A stretch of 64,000 nt of DNA from Pseudobdellovibrionaceae bacterium (GTDB lineage: Bacteria > Bdellovibrionota > Bdellovibrionia > Bdellovibrionales > UBA1609): the NCBI GenBank assembly GCA_020635075.1, contig JACKAM010000002.1:434001-498000 (forward strand), written 5' to 3'. Positions 17,701-26,783 of this stretch are shown here, piece by piece. Numbering within the stretch: the first letter of the stretch is position 1; every line of letters starts with the position of its first letter. The notes under the pieces were generated by a model. It made no database searches. It saw nothing but the letters and a program-made list of their open reading frames with translations, and had not been told where the DNA came from. The translations under genes and the position numbers were made by a program.

Positions 17701-19292
17701 ATCTCCGCTCCCGAATGACGAAAGCTGTCGGGGCTTGCGGCCTGGCAGGCACGCTTGTAGGTCACTGGGAGTTCCGCACGCAACAGGTCTCCTGGATTCA
17801 GGTACTCATAGAGTTCCCCATAGTGCTTTACTTCCATGGGGCTGATTCTTCTCATCAAGTGCCAAGGACGAAGATCTTCCGTTTTTTCCACACCCATGGC
17901 GCCAAGGATTTCGGCCGCACTTTCAATTGTCTCTTTGTGAAAGGTCGCCACCCGGTGACGCTTATCTGGCACATGTAGGCCAGATGCTAGATTCCGGTCC
18001 TGAGTGGCCACACCCGTTGGGCACGAGTTGTTGTGACACCTGAGGGCCTGAATACACCCTAAAGACATCATAAAAGCCCGGGCCGAGTAGACCATGTCCG
18101 CTCCCAAAGCCAGTCGCTTTACAATACCAAATCCAGAAGTCACCTTGCCTGCGGCAATCACCCGCACTCGGTCCCGGAGATTGAATCCCACTAATGAGTT
18201 GTGAACAAAGATTAAGGCCTCTACGAGTGGTGTTCCGATGTGGTTGGAAAACTCCAAGGGCGCTGCTCCCGTCCCACCCTCAGCACCATCGACGGTGATG
18301 AAGTCCGGAGTGATCCCGGTCTTGTGCATTGCCTTGCAAATTGCCAAAAACTCCCGACGCTTGCCCAAACACAGTTTAAATCCAACTGGTTTTCCTCCAG
18401 ACAACTCTCTGAGCTGCTTAATAAACTGTAACATCTCCAATGGGGTGCCAAAGGCCGAATGCGCTGGAGGCGAAAGAACGTCCTGTCCCATCGGGACTTC
18501 GCGGATTTTCGATATTTCTGGGGTGACCTTGGCGGCTGGCAAGATTCCACCATGGCCAGGCTTGGCACCCTGAGACAACTTAATCTCGATCATTTTTATA
18601 GAAGGACCCTTGGCTTTTTCAGCGAACTTATCTGGATTAAATCTTCCATCCCCAGAGCGGCATCCAAAATAGCCCGTGCCAATTTGCCAAATCAAGTCTC
18701 CGCCGTTCTTGAGATGGTAAGAACTCATTCCTCCCTCACCAGTATTGTGGGCAAATCCTCCATCCCGAGCACCGCCATTTAGGGAGAGGACAGCATTCGA
18801 ACTTAGCGCCCCATAACTCATTGCCGAGATGTTCATAACACTTGCCAGGTAGGGCTGAGTACAATCTGGGCCACCAACTTTTACACGCAGAGACTCTGGA
18901 TTTACATGAACTGGGTGGAGGGAGTGATTGAGCCACTCAAATCCCACCTCATAAACATCGCGCTGAGTCCCAAAAGGCAGGGTATCCAGGGTTCCTTTGG
19001 ATCTTTGGTAAACCAGGCTTCGCTGCTCACGACTAAACGGGACTCCATCCGTATTGGACTCAACAAAGTACTGGTTAATCTCTGGGCGAATTGCTTCGAA
19101 AAGATAACGAAAATTTCCTACAATTGGAAAATTTCGACGAATGGTATGCTTGGTCTGGAAAAAATCATTAACACCAATCAAGATAATGGGGCCCAAAAAA
19201 ACAAGCGACCAAAGGGTCGGTGGATAGTAGTAAGCACCCACGCAAAGAAGCGCAATAACTGCCAAAAGGCCAATGATGAATTCTCGTCTCAT
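17697..19292 (-). CDS. FMN-binding glutamate synthase-like protein with N-terminal membrane helices
   Basis: About 531 residues from ATG 19292. The N-terminus has two hydrophobic segments (FIIGLLAVIALLCVGAYYY and LWSLVFLGPIILIGV). The rest matches the FMN/central part of glutamate synthase large subunits: ISAMSYGALSS, AHNTGEGG, ITVDGAEGGTGAAP, and the Cys motif CIQALRCHNNSCPTG of the 3Fe-4S cluster. There is no glutaminase domain, as in the stand-alone archaeal-type family. Stand-alone members anchored to the membrane are known from several proteobacteria, but their reaction is unsettled, so calling it a glutamate synthase would be too strong. It overlaps the VWA gene convergently. Confidence 0.85.
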   Translation of the reverse strand: MRREFIIGLLAVIALLCVGAYYYPPTLWSLVFLGPIILIGVNDFFQTKHTIRRNFPIVGNFRYLFEAIRPEINQYFVESNTDGVPFSREQRSLVYQRSKGTLDTLPFGTQRDVYEVGFEWLNHSLHPVHVNPESLRVKVGGPDCTQPYLASVMNISAMSYGALSSNAVLSLNGGARDGGFAHNTGEGGMSSYHLKNGGDLIWQIGTGYFGCRSGDGRFNPDKFAEKAKGPSIKMIEIKLSQGAKPGHGGILPAAKVTPEISKIREVPMGQDVLSPPAHSAFGTPLEMLQFIKQLRELSGGKPVGFKLCLGKRREFLAICKAMHKTGITPDFITVDGAEGGTGAAPLEFSNHIGTPLVEALIFVHNSLVGFNLRDRVRVIAAGKVTSGFGIVKRLALGADMVYSARAFMMSLGCIQALRCHNNSCPTGVATQDRNLASGLHVPDKRHRVATFHKETIESAAEILGAMGVEKTEDLRPWHLMRRISPMEVKHYGELYEYLNPGDLLRAELPVTYKRACQAASPDSFRHSGAEI

Positions 19293-19399
19293 GTAGTCCC
19301 GCCTTTTTAATATTGTCAGCCATAAGTGTTGGAGTGGCAAGAACGGACTGTCTCCACTTGCGGACTGGTAAACCTCGCCCTACAATTGAGCTAAAGCCA

Positions 19400-20164
19400 A
19401 TGATGAATAAACTTATTGCCTATATCCGGAAACACTTCTTGCCCGACACTCTACCAAAGTTGAGTGAGCGAGGCCTTTGGCTAAGTCTTCCCTTGGTAGC
19501 CCTGGTTCTCCTCATATACGAGTACTATGGTTGGCAAATCCCGTTCATGAAGATGGCTCTCCATTACGCCTGGCTGCCCAACTACTCCCAGAACAACGTC
19601 AAGTTTATTGCCCAGGCCTATACCTCAGCCAGCTTTGTCACATTGTTTGTTCTTGTTCCTGTAATCTTTGGCCGTATGTTTCCCTATGACGGTCCCAATC
19701 CCTTTGCCTTTCGACCGACTCTGGTCCGGGAGTTTATCCCCTCTTATCTACCCTTGATTCTCGTTATGACTCCTGTCCTGTGGATCGCCTGTGGCCGTAC
19801 CGACTTCAATCGCTTCTATCCATTATATAACCCTGCCTCAATACACCACCTAATTGCCTACGAGACCATTTACATGGTTCAGTTCATCGCCGTGGAGTAT
19901 TTGTTTCGTGGATTTCTGCTATTCCGCATGGAAAGGGCGGCCCCAGGGTATGGAGTCTGGGTCATGGTAATTCCCTATGCCTTAATTCACATCCACAAGC
20001 CATTTCCTGAAGCCGTGGCCTCGATTTTTGCCGGAGTTGTACTAGGGTTCCTTGCCCTTAAGAGCAGATCTATCTGGCCGGGAGTATTCGTCCACTGCTA
20101 CGTGGCCCTGGCAACTGATTTATTTTCGCTGATTCGCTCCGGACGCTTTTCAGTTTTGTTCTGA
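19400..20164 (+). CDS. CPBP-family membrane protease homologue, degenerate motifs
   Basis: The 254-residue membrane protein has at least five hydrophobic segments and a CPBP/Rce1-like core. Motif 1 reads VEYLFRGFLL; the family motif is EExxxR, so the first Glu is replaced by Val. Motif 2 is PYALIHIHKP with the conserved His, and motif 3 is HCYVALATD with His but without the usual Asn. The changes leave it open whether it is an active protease. ATG 19400 (or 19403) is preferred over the open frame from 19313, which lacks a ribosome site. It overlaps the PAD-like gene convergently by 15 bases. Confidence 0.7.
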   Translation: MMNKLIAYIRKHFLPDTLPKLSERGLWLSLPLVALVLLIYEYYGWQIPFMKMALHYAWLPNYSQNNVKFIAQAYTSASFVTLFVLVPVIFGRMFPYDGPNPFAFRPTLVREFIPSYLPLILVMTPVLWIACGRTDFNRFYPLYNPASIHHLIAYETIYMVQFIAVEYLFRGFLLFRMERAAPGYGVWVMVIPYALIHIHKPFPEAVASIFAGVVLGFLALKSRSIWPGVFVHCYVALATDLFSLIRSGRFSVLF

Positions 20165-21646
20165 AGTTGCTGGTTCTCGCGATTCTTCTTGAGCCTGAGT
20201 TCCCTTTGGACTGACCTTTGATTTCTTGCGCGCGTCCTGCTGTTTTACCGGTTGAGGACGACACAAACGAACAACCGAACTCGTGCTATGTATTCCGCCC
20301 TTTAGATAATGAACGAAACCGCCATCGATATAGTGGATGTCAAGACCCATTGATTTCAGCTTCTCATCTACATCAGTCTGAAATGGCGCAAAAGCCTGGC
20401 GAGCAATCACAACCAGAGATCCAATTGATATGACATTAACCGGATTCACATTCATCGACACCGCATGGTCGTCCCACTGGCCATACTTGGCTTTGATTTT
20501 CTCTGGAGCGAACAACAGCGGCATCGGCACGGGCTCAATTTCGTTGCAACTAGTTCTCTTCTTTACCGACTCCACGATCTCGTTCAAGCCGGATTCTATA
20601 ATTTCGGAGTACGCCTCATTAGCCTTAATGAACTCAGAACACTTCTTGCGCAACTGAGAGGGAGCGGTAGACACCTTGTCATGGGCAATCCATTCGATAC
20701 ATTTTGAAAAGTCTTCGCGATCCACCACTGGAATAGAATCCTTACCCTCGGGCACGGCCGGACTAATATCGAATTCTGACTGCTTGCTGCCCTCAGCCTT
20801 GATCAACTCCAAAGCTCTTTTCGGGGAGGCATAGGTGACAGCAAAATCACAGGATTCTTTGTCGGCCCTTCGGTAGGGCAGAACACTGTAAAGCTCATCT
20901 GCTAGACCTGGCTCTCCCCAAGCCGTATTAACCGTCACCACATCCTGGGAGAGGTTCACATCCAAAACCTTCTGAGTCGTAGCTGAAAGATTGTTTCCGG
21001 CCACAATCAGGTTTCCTGGAAAGGGTTCAATGTTGCCGCCAAAATCCCCGTGTCCCGGATAATCCTTCGCCTTAGGAAGCTCCTCCTGGGCAACCATTCC
21101 CATTTGGCAGCTTAGAGCAACAGCGGACGGAATCGACTCCTGCTGCCTGCTGACGTAAGGCAAATCGATCAAAGTTCCGCGACCCGAGATTGTCGAGATA
21201 GCAACTTCAAAGTAATCCTGGGTCCACAGAGCATCTTCTGCTGGTACGGGAAGAAAGCGCACAAAATCGGAATACGGCGGTTCCAGATACTTACTAAAGA
21301 GTCTGTAGACCTCAGCGTTTTCATAGCGAGGAATTAGAATTGCAATTTGTGGCCGACTTGTATCCTCAACCAGCTTCTCAATGAGCTCTCGTAAAAATTG
21401 AATGTGGACGGGTTGAGGGGAGTATCCCAAGAAAACCAATCCCGGTGGATAAGATGGCGGAAGGAGAACTAAGCCTTCGTTTTCAGGACAAAAGGGGACT
21501 GACTGACCTCTCCACTTGGCTTGAAAGAAGTAATTACGGCACCCCGAAAAAAACTCCTCGTCATCGGAGTCCCCGTTGATGGCATTGGTAAAGGTGGCAC
21601 AAGACGCGACTGAGGCAAACAACAACAGTAGAACAATCACACGCAC
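20150..21646 (-). CDS. Protein-arginine-deiminase-like lipoprotein, catalytic residues missing
   Basis: About 498 residues, starting at GTG 21646 behind GAGGAGG. A signal peptide ends in the lipobox VASC (Cys16). The remainder resembles the catalytic domain of protein-arginine deiminases: WTQDYFEVA (Asp144, as in the PAD substrate-binding Asp), GDFGGNIEP (200-208, PAD has FGGNLE), GLADELYSVLP followed by AVTYASPKRALELI (PAD: GHVDEFLSFVP...LLASPRACYKL), and GGIHSTSSVVR near the end (PAD: GGELHCGTNV). The catalytic His of the third motif is Leu248 and the nucleophilic Cys of the last motif is Ser454, so standard citrullination chemistry looks impossible. A C-terminal basic, polar tail follows. 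It may be a binding protein or pseudoenzyme. Confidence 0.72.
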   Translation of the reverse strand: MRVIVLLLLFASVASCATFTNAINGDSDDEEFFSGCRNYFFQAKWRGQSVPFCPENEGLVLLPPSYPPGLVFLGYSPQPVHIQFLRELIEKLVEDTSRPQIAILIPRYENAEVYRLFSKYLEPPYSDFVRFLPVPAEDALWTQDYFEVAISTISGRGTLIDLPYVSRQQESIPSAVALSCQMGMVAQEELPKAKDYPGHGDFGGNIEPFPGNLIVAGNNLSATTQKVLDVNLSQDVVTVNTAWGEPGLADELYSVLPYRRADKESCDFAVTYASPKRALELIKAEGSKQSEFDISPAVPEGKDSIPVVDREDFSKCIEWIAHDKVSTAPSQLRKKCSEFIKANEAYSEIIESGLNEIVESVKKRTSCNEIEPVPMPLLFAPEKIKAKYGQWDDHAVSMNVNPVNVISIGSLVVIARQAFAPFQTDVDEKLKSMGLDIHYIDGGFVHYLKGGIHSTSSVVRLCRPQPVKQQDARKKSKVSPKGTQAQEESREPATSEQN

Positions 21647-21712
21647 CAAGACATCCTCCTCAATTGCATCAAATTTACACCGGGATTGGAGCGGGAGCAA
21701 CAGTAAGGTCGC

Positions 21713-22330
21713 CTAGGAGGGAGATGCTTCCTCATCGGCCAAAACCGTTAGGTCGGGATGGAGCGTGACAAGATCTGCCGCCGGAGAATCATGGGAGCCA
21801 CCTAACACTTCTCGCAAGATGAACGCCTTGCCTGGCCCACGAACTAGAAGCAATGCTTTCTTGGTCGCCAACAGGGACCGTAGCCCATAGGTCACCCCCC
21901 AACATCCTTGGGGGATTTTCAGATTTTCGCAGGTCTGATCCTGAAGAGGAACGCATGCCTGGTACAGGGACCTCTCCAGATTTGGCTCGTGAAACCCCAC
22001 ATGGCCATTTAATCCTAAACCAAGAACAGCCGCATCACCCGAATGGTACAGACCATCCCGCCGGAACCGGCCTGCCCAGTCAGGTAATTGTTCACTAAAA
22101 AAACGCCGAAATAAGCCATGGTGCGGCGAAGTGATCACGTCATCCAATTGAATCAAATGACTCTCGTCCAAGAAGCTAGGACGAACCTGACGCCAGTACT
22201 GATATAAAGGTACCGGAGTGGCACCAGCTGGCAGATAAAAAGATCTACACCCAGAGTCCGCCGCTTGGACACACCAATCATGGGCACTTAAAACCCAGTC
22301 TTCCAATGTCTTGCAAACTAACAATCTCAT
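21713..22330 (-). CDS. Glucosamine-6-phosphate deaminase / 6-phosphogluconolactonase family protein
   Basis: The 205-residue protein has the family's phosphate loop (LPAGATPVPLY) and the motif LGLGLNGHVGFHEP, which matches the NagB signature GxGxNGHIGFNEP with the active-site His and Glu retained. IQLDD corresponds to the catalytic Asp strand. It is shorter than E. coli NagB (266 residues), so it may be a divergent member with another sugar phosphate. It is divergent from the PIG-L deacetylase, with only 30 bases between starts; both are consistent with amino-sugar turnover, such as peptidoglycan or prey-derived GlcNAc. Confidence 0.72.
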   Translation of the reverse strand: MRLLVCKTLEDWVLSAHDWCVQAADSGCRSFYLPAGATPVPLYQYWRQVRPSFLDESHLIQLDDVITSPHHGLFRRFFSEQLPDWAGRFRRDGLYHSGDAAVLGLGLNGHVGFHEPNLERSLYQACVPLQDQTCENLKIPQGCWGVTYGLRSLLATKKALLLVRGPGKAFILREVLGGSHDSPAADLVTLHPDLTVLADEEASPS

Positions 22331-22360
22331 AGGACAGAATTATTTCCTGAGGGCGAATCG

Positions 22361-23041
22361 ATGAAAAGTAAAAAATGCGATTTAGTGATTGTTGCTCATC
22401 CTGACGACGAAACCTTGTTTTTTGGCGGGCTCATTCAACAGTCCAAAAGAAACCCTTGGGAAGTGATTTGCGTTACCGACGGCAATGCCGATGGCTTTGG
22501 CGACAAACGCAAGCGGCAATTCCAAAGGGCCTGTCGAGCCCTAGGCGTTCGAAAGAACCACTGGCTGGGATTCCCCGACATATACGAAGATCGCCTCAAC
22601 CTGTCGGACCTCTGTCTAAAGCTCAAGTCCTTCAAGAATGTATCGCGAATTTTTACTCACAACATTCTTGGTGAATACGGTCACCCACATCACCAAGATG
22701 TATCTGCCGCAGTCCATATGGCCTTTGCCAAAACTCACCAGGTTTTTAGCACCGCCTATAACGCCTACCCGGACAGGATTATTCGGCTCAAGCCCAGGGA
22801 GTATCAGGTAAAGACCGAAATCCTCACCCGAATTTACAGCTCGGAGACAAGGCGATTTACTCACCTACTCCCCGCCACCTGGGCAGAGGGCTTTGTTCGC
22901 GTCTCAATTAAAGAAGTGGAAATGCTCTATGACTTTATGGTGACAGGAAAGGTTCCCTCTCAAAGACATCTAAAGGTCTTTCGCTGGTACCGGCCGTACC
23001 TGATCGACGGTGACCTGAGAATGGCGCCAAGGCCCTTCTGA
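22361..23041 (+). CDS. PIG-L family N-deacetylase
   Basis: The 226-residue protein has the zinc-binding signature AHPDDETLFFGG near the N-terminus and the distal HPHHQDV motif, which together supply the metal His/Asp ligands of the LmbE/PIG-L family. These enzymes remove N-acetyl from GlcNAc-containing small molecules such as glycolipids, mycothiol or bacillithiol precursors. No bacillithiol or mycothiol partner gene is in the window. Paired divergently with the NagB-like gene, it probably acts on an amino-sugar compound. ATG 22361 has GAGGG about 9 bases upstream. Confidence 0.88.
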   Translation: MKSKKCDLVIVAHPDDETLFFGGLIQQSKRNPWEVICVTDGNADGFGDKRKRQFQRACRALGVRKNHWLGFPDIYEDRLNLSDLCLKLKSFKNVSRIFTHNILGEYGHPHHQDVSAAVHMAFAKTHQVFSTAYNAYPDRIIRLKPREYQVKTEILTRIYSSETRRFTHLLPATWAEGFVRVSIKEVEMLYDFMVTGKVPSQRHLKVFRWYRPYLIDGDLRMAPRPF

Positions 23042-23138
23042 TCGATTTTCCAATATTGAGACAATTATGCGATGAAAACTTAACTTAACCTGGTCCTGAC
23101 ACTAGCCGAATGATTAGTGAGGGAGGGTTGGGAAGTCC

Positions 23139-23519
23139 ATGTCCGCAACAAAAAGATTTACCATCTTAATCGTCGAAGACGAAGAGGCCCTGCGCGAGTT
23201 TTTGGTCGACACCCTTCTAGCCGAGAATTTCCAGGTTTTATCTGCAGACGGGGGAAACACGGCATGGGACCTTCTCCAATCCCACGAGGTTGACCTTCTT
23301 GTCACGGATTCGGCCATGCCCGATGGCAATGGCTTTCAACTCATCAGCAAGCTGGAAAAACAAGGCAAATCCCTGCCCATCCTTGTTTTATCAGGCTACC
23401 TCAGCTTGGACGAAAACAGTGCCAAAAAGCGTGGAGCCACTGCCTACCTGCGAAAACCGGCGACCGCCGACGAGCTCGTCTCTGCAGTCATGGCGCTCCT
23501 GCACTCACACGCCGCTTAA
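23139..23519 (+). CDS. Stand-alone response regulator receiver
   Basis: The 126-residue CheY-like protein has the acidic pair in LIVEDEE, the phospho-acceptor Asp in LLVTDSAMPDGNG, the conserved Ser in VLSGY and Lys in LRKPA. There is no output domain, so it either relays phosphate or binds a target. No kinase is adjacent. It is encoded between the PIG-L gene and a class V aminotransferase with ~90-base gaps, so a separate promoter is likely. Confidence 0.92.
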   Translation: MSATKRFTILIVEDEEALREFLVDTLLAENFQVLSADGGNTAWDLLQSHEVDLLVTDSAMPDGNGFQLISKLEKQGKSLPILVLSGYLSLDENSAKKRGATAYLRKPATADELVSAVMALLHSHAA

Positions 23520-23605
23520 ATCCAATCCCTGACGGATTTTCCGTTGAGTCCGCCACCAACAGCCGCTACAATCCGTCCCGTCTGAACTCGAACCGGGATC
23601 AATTC

Positions 23606-24742
23606 ATGAACGCAGTCAATTGGCAAGATGAGCGCCGCCTGTACCCAGCCGCCTCAGCACAGACCTATTTGTTGACAGCTGCAGTTGGCCCGATTTCCTC
23701 ACCCGTCATGTCCAGCTATCAGAACCACTATCAGTCCTTGCTGCAGTCGGGAGACATCGACTGGATGGAAAACGTGGAAATGCTGGGACACGTGCGCGAA
23801 CTGACTGCCCAGTTTATCAATGCCCATGGAGCCCACGAAGTTGCCTTTGGACCCAACACGAGCATGGCGATGAATTTTTTGGCAATGGGCTTTTCATCCC
23901 TACTGAAAAGTCATGGAAAGAAACAAAAGATTTTATCCTGCCGGGAGGAATTTCCCTCTTCGACTATCCCATGGCTCCATCACAAATATGAAGTGACTCA
24001 GGTGCCCGCAAAGGACCTGATTCAAGAGGCGGAACGGGGAGACTACTCGATGGTCGTCTGCAGTGCTGTACAGTTTGGCACTGGCTACAGGCAAAACCTG
24101 AGAAAGCTTGGTGAGGTCTGTCGCTCCCGGAATGTTTACTTTGTTGTCAATGCCACTCAGGCTCTTGGCGCCTACCCGATTGATGTCCAGGCCTGTGGAA
24201 TCTCGGCAATGACGGCTTCTTGCCACAAATGGATGTGCTGTGGATACGGCCTCTGTGTGATGTACCTGTCCCAGGAACTGCTTAAGGAGTTCTCGTCTCC
24301 CATCGCCGGGTGGTTGAGCATGAATGATCCTCTCGCTATGAATAATCGCCAATTGGATCTCAAATGTGAGGCCAGTGTTTTAGAAGTGGGAATTCCCAGC
24401 TTTGCAATTGTTGGCGCACTTGGGGAACACTTGAAACAGTTAAATCGAATTGGCATTGAAAACATTGCCGAAAGAATTCTTGAACTCTCCAGATACGCTT
24501 CAGAAGAACTAAGCCGTTACCATGAAGTCGCGAGTGAGCGCACTAGCTCACCAAGCCTGAATACATGTGACAGTGGAATACTTCTCCTCTCCACTGACAA
24601 GGCTGGTATGCTTGAGGAGAAGCTTGCCTCCCGTCGTATTCACGTTTCGGTGAGGCAAGGGGGACTGCGTATTGCCACGCACTTTTTTAATGACCATAAA
24701 GATATTGATAATCTGACAGATGTATTAAAGGAGATCCATTGA
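23606..24742 (+). CDS. Class V aminotransferase / cysteine-desulfurase-fold protein
   Basis: The 378-residue PLP enzyme has the Schiff-base Lys in TASCHKWMCCGYG and the usual fold-type I layout (GPNTSMAMNF helix, VVCSAVQFGTG, ending in LRIATHFFNDHKDI). The strand that normally carries the Asp contacting the PLP ring nitrogen reads VVNATQALGAYPID, so Asp is replaced by Asn (codon AAT). A Cys-Cys pair follows the Lys; no mobile-loop Cys typical of a desulfurase was identified. The product is therefore unassigned. Its stop overlaps the TTG start of the next gene, an IlvE-type aminotransferase, so the two are co-translated. Confidence 0.75.
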   Translation: MNAVNWQDERRLYPAASAQTYLLTAAVGPISSPVMSSYQNHYQSLLQSGDIDWMENVEMLGHVRELTAQFINAHGAHEVAFGPNTSMAMNFLAMGFSSLLKSHGKKQKILSCREEFPSSTIPWLHHKYEVTQVPAKDLIQEAERGDYSMVVCSAVQFGTGYRQNLRKLGEVCRSRNVYFVVNATQALGAYPIDVQACGISAMTASCHKWMCCGYGLCVMYLSQELLKEFSSPIAGWLSMNDPLAMNNRQLDLKCEASVLEVGIPSFAIVGALGEHLKQLNRIGIENIAERILELSRYASEELSRYHEVASERTSSPSLNTCDSGILLLSTDKAGMLEEKLASRRIHVSVRQGGLRIATHFFNDHKDIDNLTDVLKEIH

Positions 24743-25797
24743 AGATCGAGATTCTTGGCCAGTGCAAATCACTCATTGAGCAGACTTCACTTCCTCAGGA
24801 TCTGGGGTTTGGACGTTTTTTTTCACCAGTGATGATTGAATGTCACTTTCGTCAGGGCGAGTGGCAGATGCCGCGATTGAAACCATACGCCCCCCTTCAG
24901 CTGGATCCGGCGACTATGGTGTTCCACTATGGTCAGAGTATTTTTGAAGGTCTTAAAGCATATCGCAGTGGATCCAATCTTCACCTCTTTCGACCCTGGG
25001 ATCATGCGCGAAGGTTTATTAAGTCAGGGCAGCGGCTGGCCATGCCCGCCCTTCCTGAAGATATGTTTATGGAAGCTCTTGTCGAATTTTGCCGGATGTC
25101 GGCCCCTTTGGTTCCAGAGGATGACCAGTCGACACTCTACCTGCGACCTTTTATGTTTGCAGACCAGGTCGGCCTGGGCGTGCGGCCAGCGGACTCCTAT
25201 GTCTTCATGATCATTGGCTCGCCTTCGGGTAGATACTTTGCCGACCAGTCAGTTCGTGTCATGATCGAACGAAAGCTGAGTCGTGCGGCATCGACCGGGG
25301 GAACCGGAGCGGTTAAGACAGCCGGAAATTACGCCTCAAGTTTACTCAGCGATCGCACGGCCAAGCAGGCGGGATTTCACCAAACCCTTTGGTTGGATTC
25401 CGCTCAAACCAAATACGTCGAAGAACTAACCGGGATGAATATCTTTTTTGTCAAACGCGGCAAGTTGGTTACCCCAAAACTAAACAACTCAATTCTGGCC
25501 GGAATCACACGGGACACACTAAAGGTTTTAGCCGAAGACTTGGGGGTTTCCTTTAGTGAGGAGCCTGTCGCCATCGACGAGATTCTATCTGATATCAAGT
25601 CTGGCACCTGTGAGGAGTGCTTTGTCTGTGGTACGGCCGCGGGTATTACTCCGGTAGCAATGTTGGGTGACTTAAATGGAGAGTCATTTACATTCGACCA
25701 CGCCAATGGGCCGACCACCCAAAAAATGGCTAAAGCCCTATTTGCAGCGCAAAGGAACCAACGGCCAACGCCTGAAGGGTGGATCATTTCCATATGA
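24739..25797 (+). CDS. ilvE: Branched-chain amino acid aminotransferase
   Basis: The 352-residue protein is a fold-type IV aminotransferase: FHYGQSIFEGLKAYR near the N-terminus, RPFMFADQVGLGV, the PLP Lys in TGAVKTAGNYASSLL, YVEELTGMN and the GTAAGITPV phosphate region. It interconverts Leu, Ile and Val with their 2-oxo acids. The start is TTG 24739, supported by AAGGAG 5-6 bases upstream and by overlap with the preceding stop, indicating translational coupling. The length fits the longer eukaryotic/actinobacterial-like BCAT branch rather than the ~309-residue E. coli type. Confidence 0.92.
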   Translation: MKIEILGQCKSLIEQTSLPQDLGFGRFFSPVMIECHFRQGEWQMPRLKPYAPLQLDPATMVFHYGQSIFEGLKAYRSGSNLHLFRPWDHARRFIKSGQRLAMPALPEDMFMEALVEFCRMSAPLVPEDDQSTLYLRPFMFADQVGLGVRPADSYVFMIIGSPSGRYFADQSVRVMIERKLSRAASTGGTGAVKTAGNYASSLLSDRTAKQAGFHQTLWLDSAQTKYVEELTGMNIFFVKRGKLVTPKLNNSILAGITRDTLKVLAEDLGVSFSEEPVAIDEILSDIKSGTCEECFVCGTAAGITPVAMLGDLNGESFTFDHANGPTTQKMAKALFAAQRNQRPTPEGWIISI

Positions 25798-26783
25798 GAT
25801 TAAGCAAATGGGTGATGCCCCTGATTGTTCTTTGCGCCCTCTATGTTTTTTGGTCGCAGAATCAATCCCCACCCGAAAGTGGCCTGGACAGGACGACACA
25901 GGAAGACCGAGACACTAAACCTGTCCTACGGCAGAAAACGGTGGAAGTAGATCCAGTTCCTCCAGAGGCTACACCCAGCAAAGACATCCATCTGCCCTCC
26001 AAGCCTTATGCAAAAGAGATCAGACCTGTCGGTCCGCAAATCCCTATCAAGACCGAATCACAGTCGACCAAATCGGGAAATCCATATTTGCTCCCCACCG
26101 ACTCCATTCCATTCCGCATCGAGGGCAATTGGGCCATCGCCTACGGAGATGTTTTGCTGGGAACCGTGACCGCACCCAAGGGTGTGACCACAGGCAATCA
26201 CCGACCCGAAAAGCCACGGCTATGGGATTCCGCCATCATTCCCTATGGAATTCACGCAGATCTCCAAGGTAAAGAGAGAGTTGAAGCCGCCATTCGTTAT
26301 TTTAACGAAAATACGGTGGTGCGATTTGTGCCCATAGAGGGGCCCGAGGAAGACGCTGTGGTTTTTGTTCCTGACGAAAGAAATTGTGCCTCTTATATTG
26401 GCCGCATTGGCGGAATGCAACCAATCATGGTGGCCGACAAGTGCGGAACTCAGGAGCTCATACATGAGTTGATGCATGCCCTTGGCTTTGTTCACGAACA
26501 TTCACGAGTGGATCGGGATCGATATCTTGAAGTCGTTTGGGATAACATCCAGGCAGACTACTGGCCTCAGTTTGCCATGGTGCCCGACATTTTGATACAT
26601 GAATACCGGGGTCGAGTGTTTGACTTCGACGCATCATCGGCAATGCTCTACCCTCCCACGGCGTTTGCCAAAGAAAAAGGGTTAACAACTCTGAAATCTA
26701 AGCCAGGATCTCAGCTTAACCCTGCCACCGAAGGGTTGAGCAAGGTGGACCGCGAAAGACTGTTCTACCTCTACGGATCTTAA
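25794..26783 (+). CDS. Astacin-like (M12A) zinc metalloprotease, exported
   Basis: Starting at ATG 25794, which overlaps the ilvE stop (ATGA), the protein has 329 residues. The N-terminus SKWVMPLIVLCALYVFW is a signal anchor or signal peptide, followed by a polar Pro-rich linker. The catalytic motif HELMHALGFVHEHSR fits HExxHxxGFxHE of astacins, and the Met-turn is in SSAMLYPPTAF, with Tyr after Met as is usual. Met-turn Met-x-Tyr and the third His complete the zinc site. It is likely a periplasmic or secreted endopeptidase. Coupling to two aminotransferase genes is unexpected and its meaning is unclear. Confidence 0.88.
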   Translation: MRLSKWVMPLIVLCALYVFWSQNQSPPESGLDRTTQEDRDTKPVLRQKTVEVDPVPPEATPSKDIHLPSKPYAKEIRPVGPQIPIKTESQSTKSGNPYLLPTDSIPFRIEGNWAIAYGDVLLGTVTAPKGVTTGNHRPEKPRLWDSAIIPYGIHADLQGKERVEAAIRYFNENTVVRFVPIEGPEEDAVVFVPDERNCASYIGRIGGMQPIMVADKCGTQELIHELMHALGFVHEHSRVDRDRYLEVVWDNIQADYWPQFAMVPDILIHEYRGRVFDFDASSAMLYPPTAFAKEKGLTTLKSKPGSQLNPATEGLSKVDRERLFYLYGS

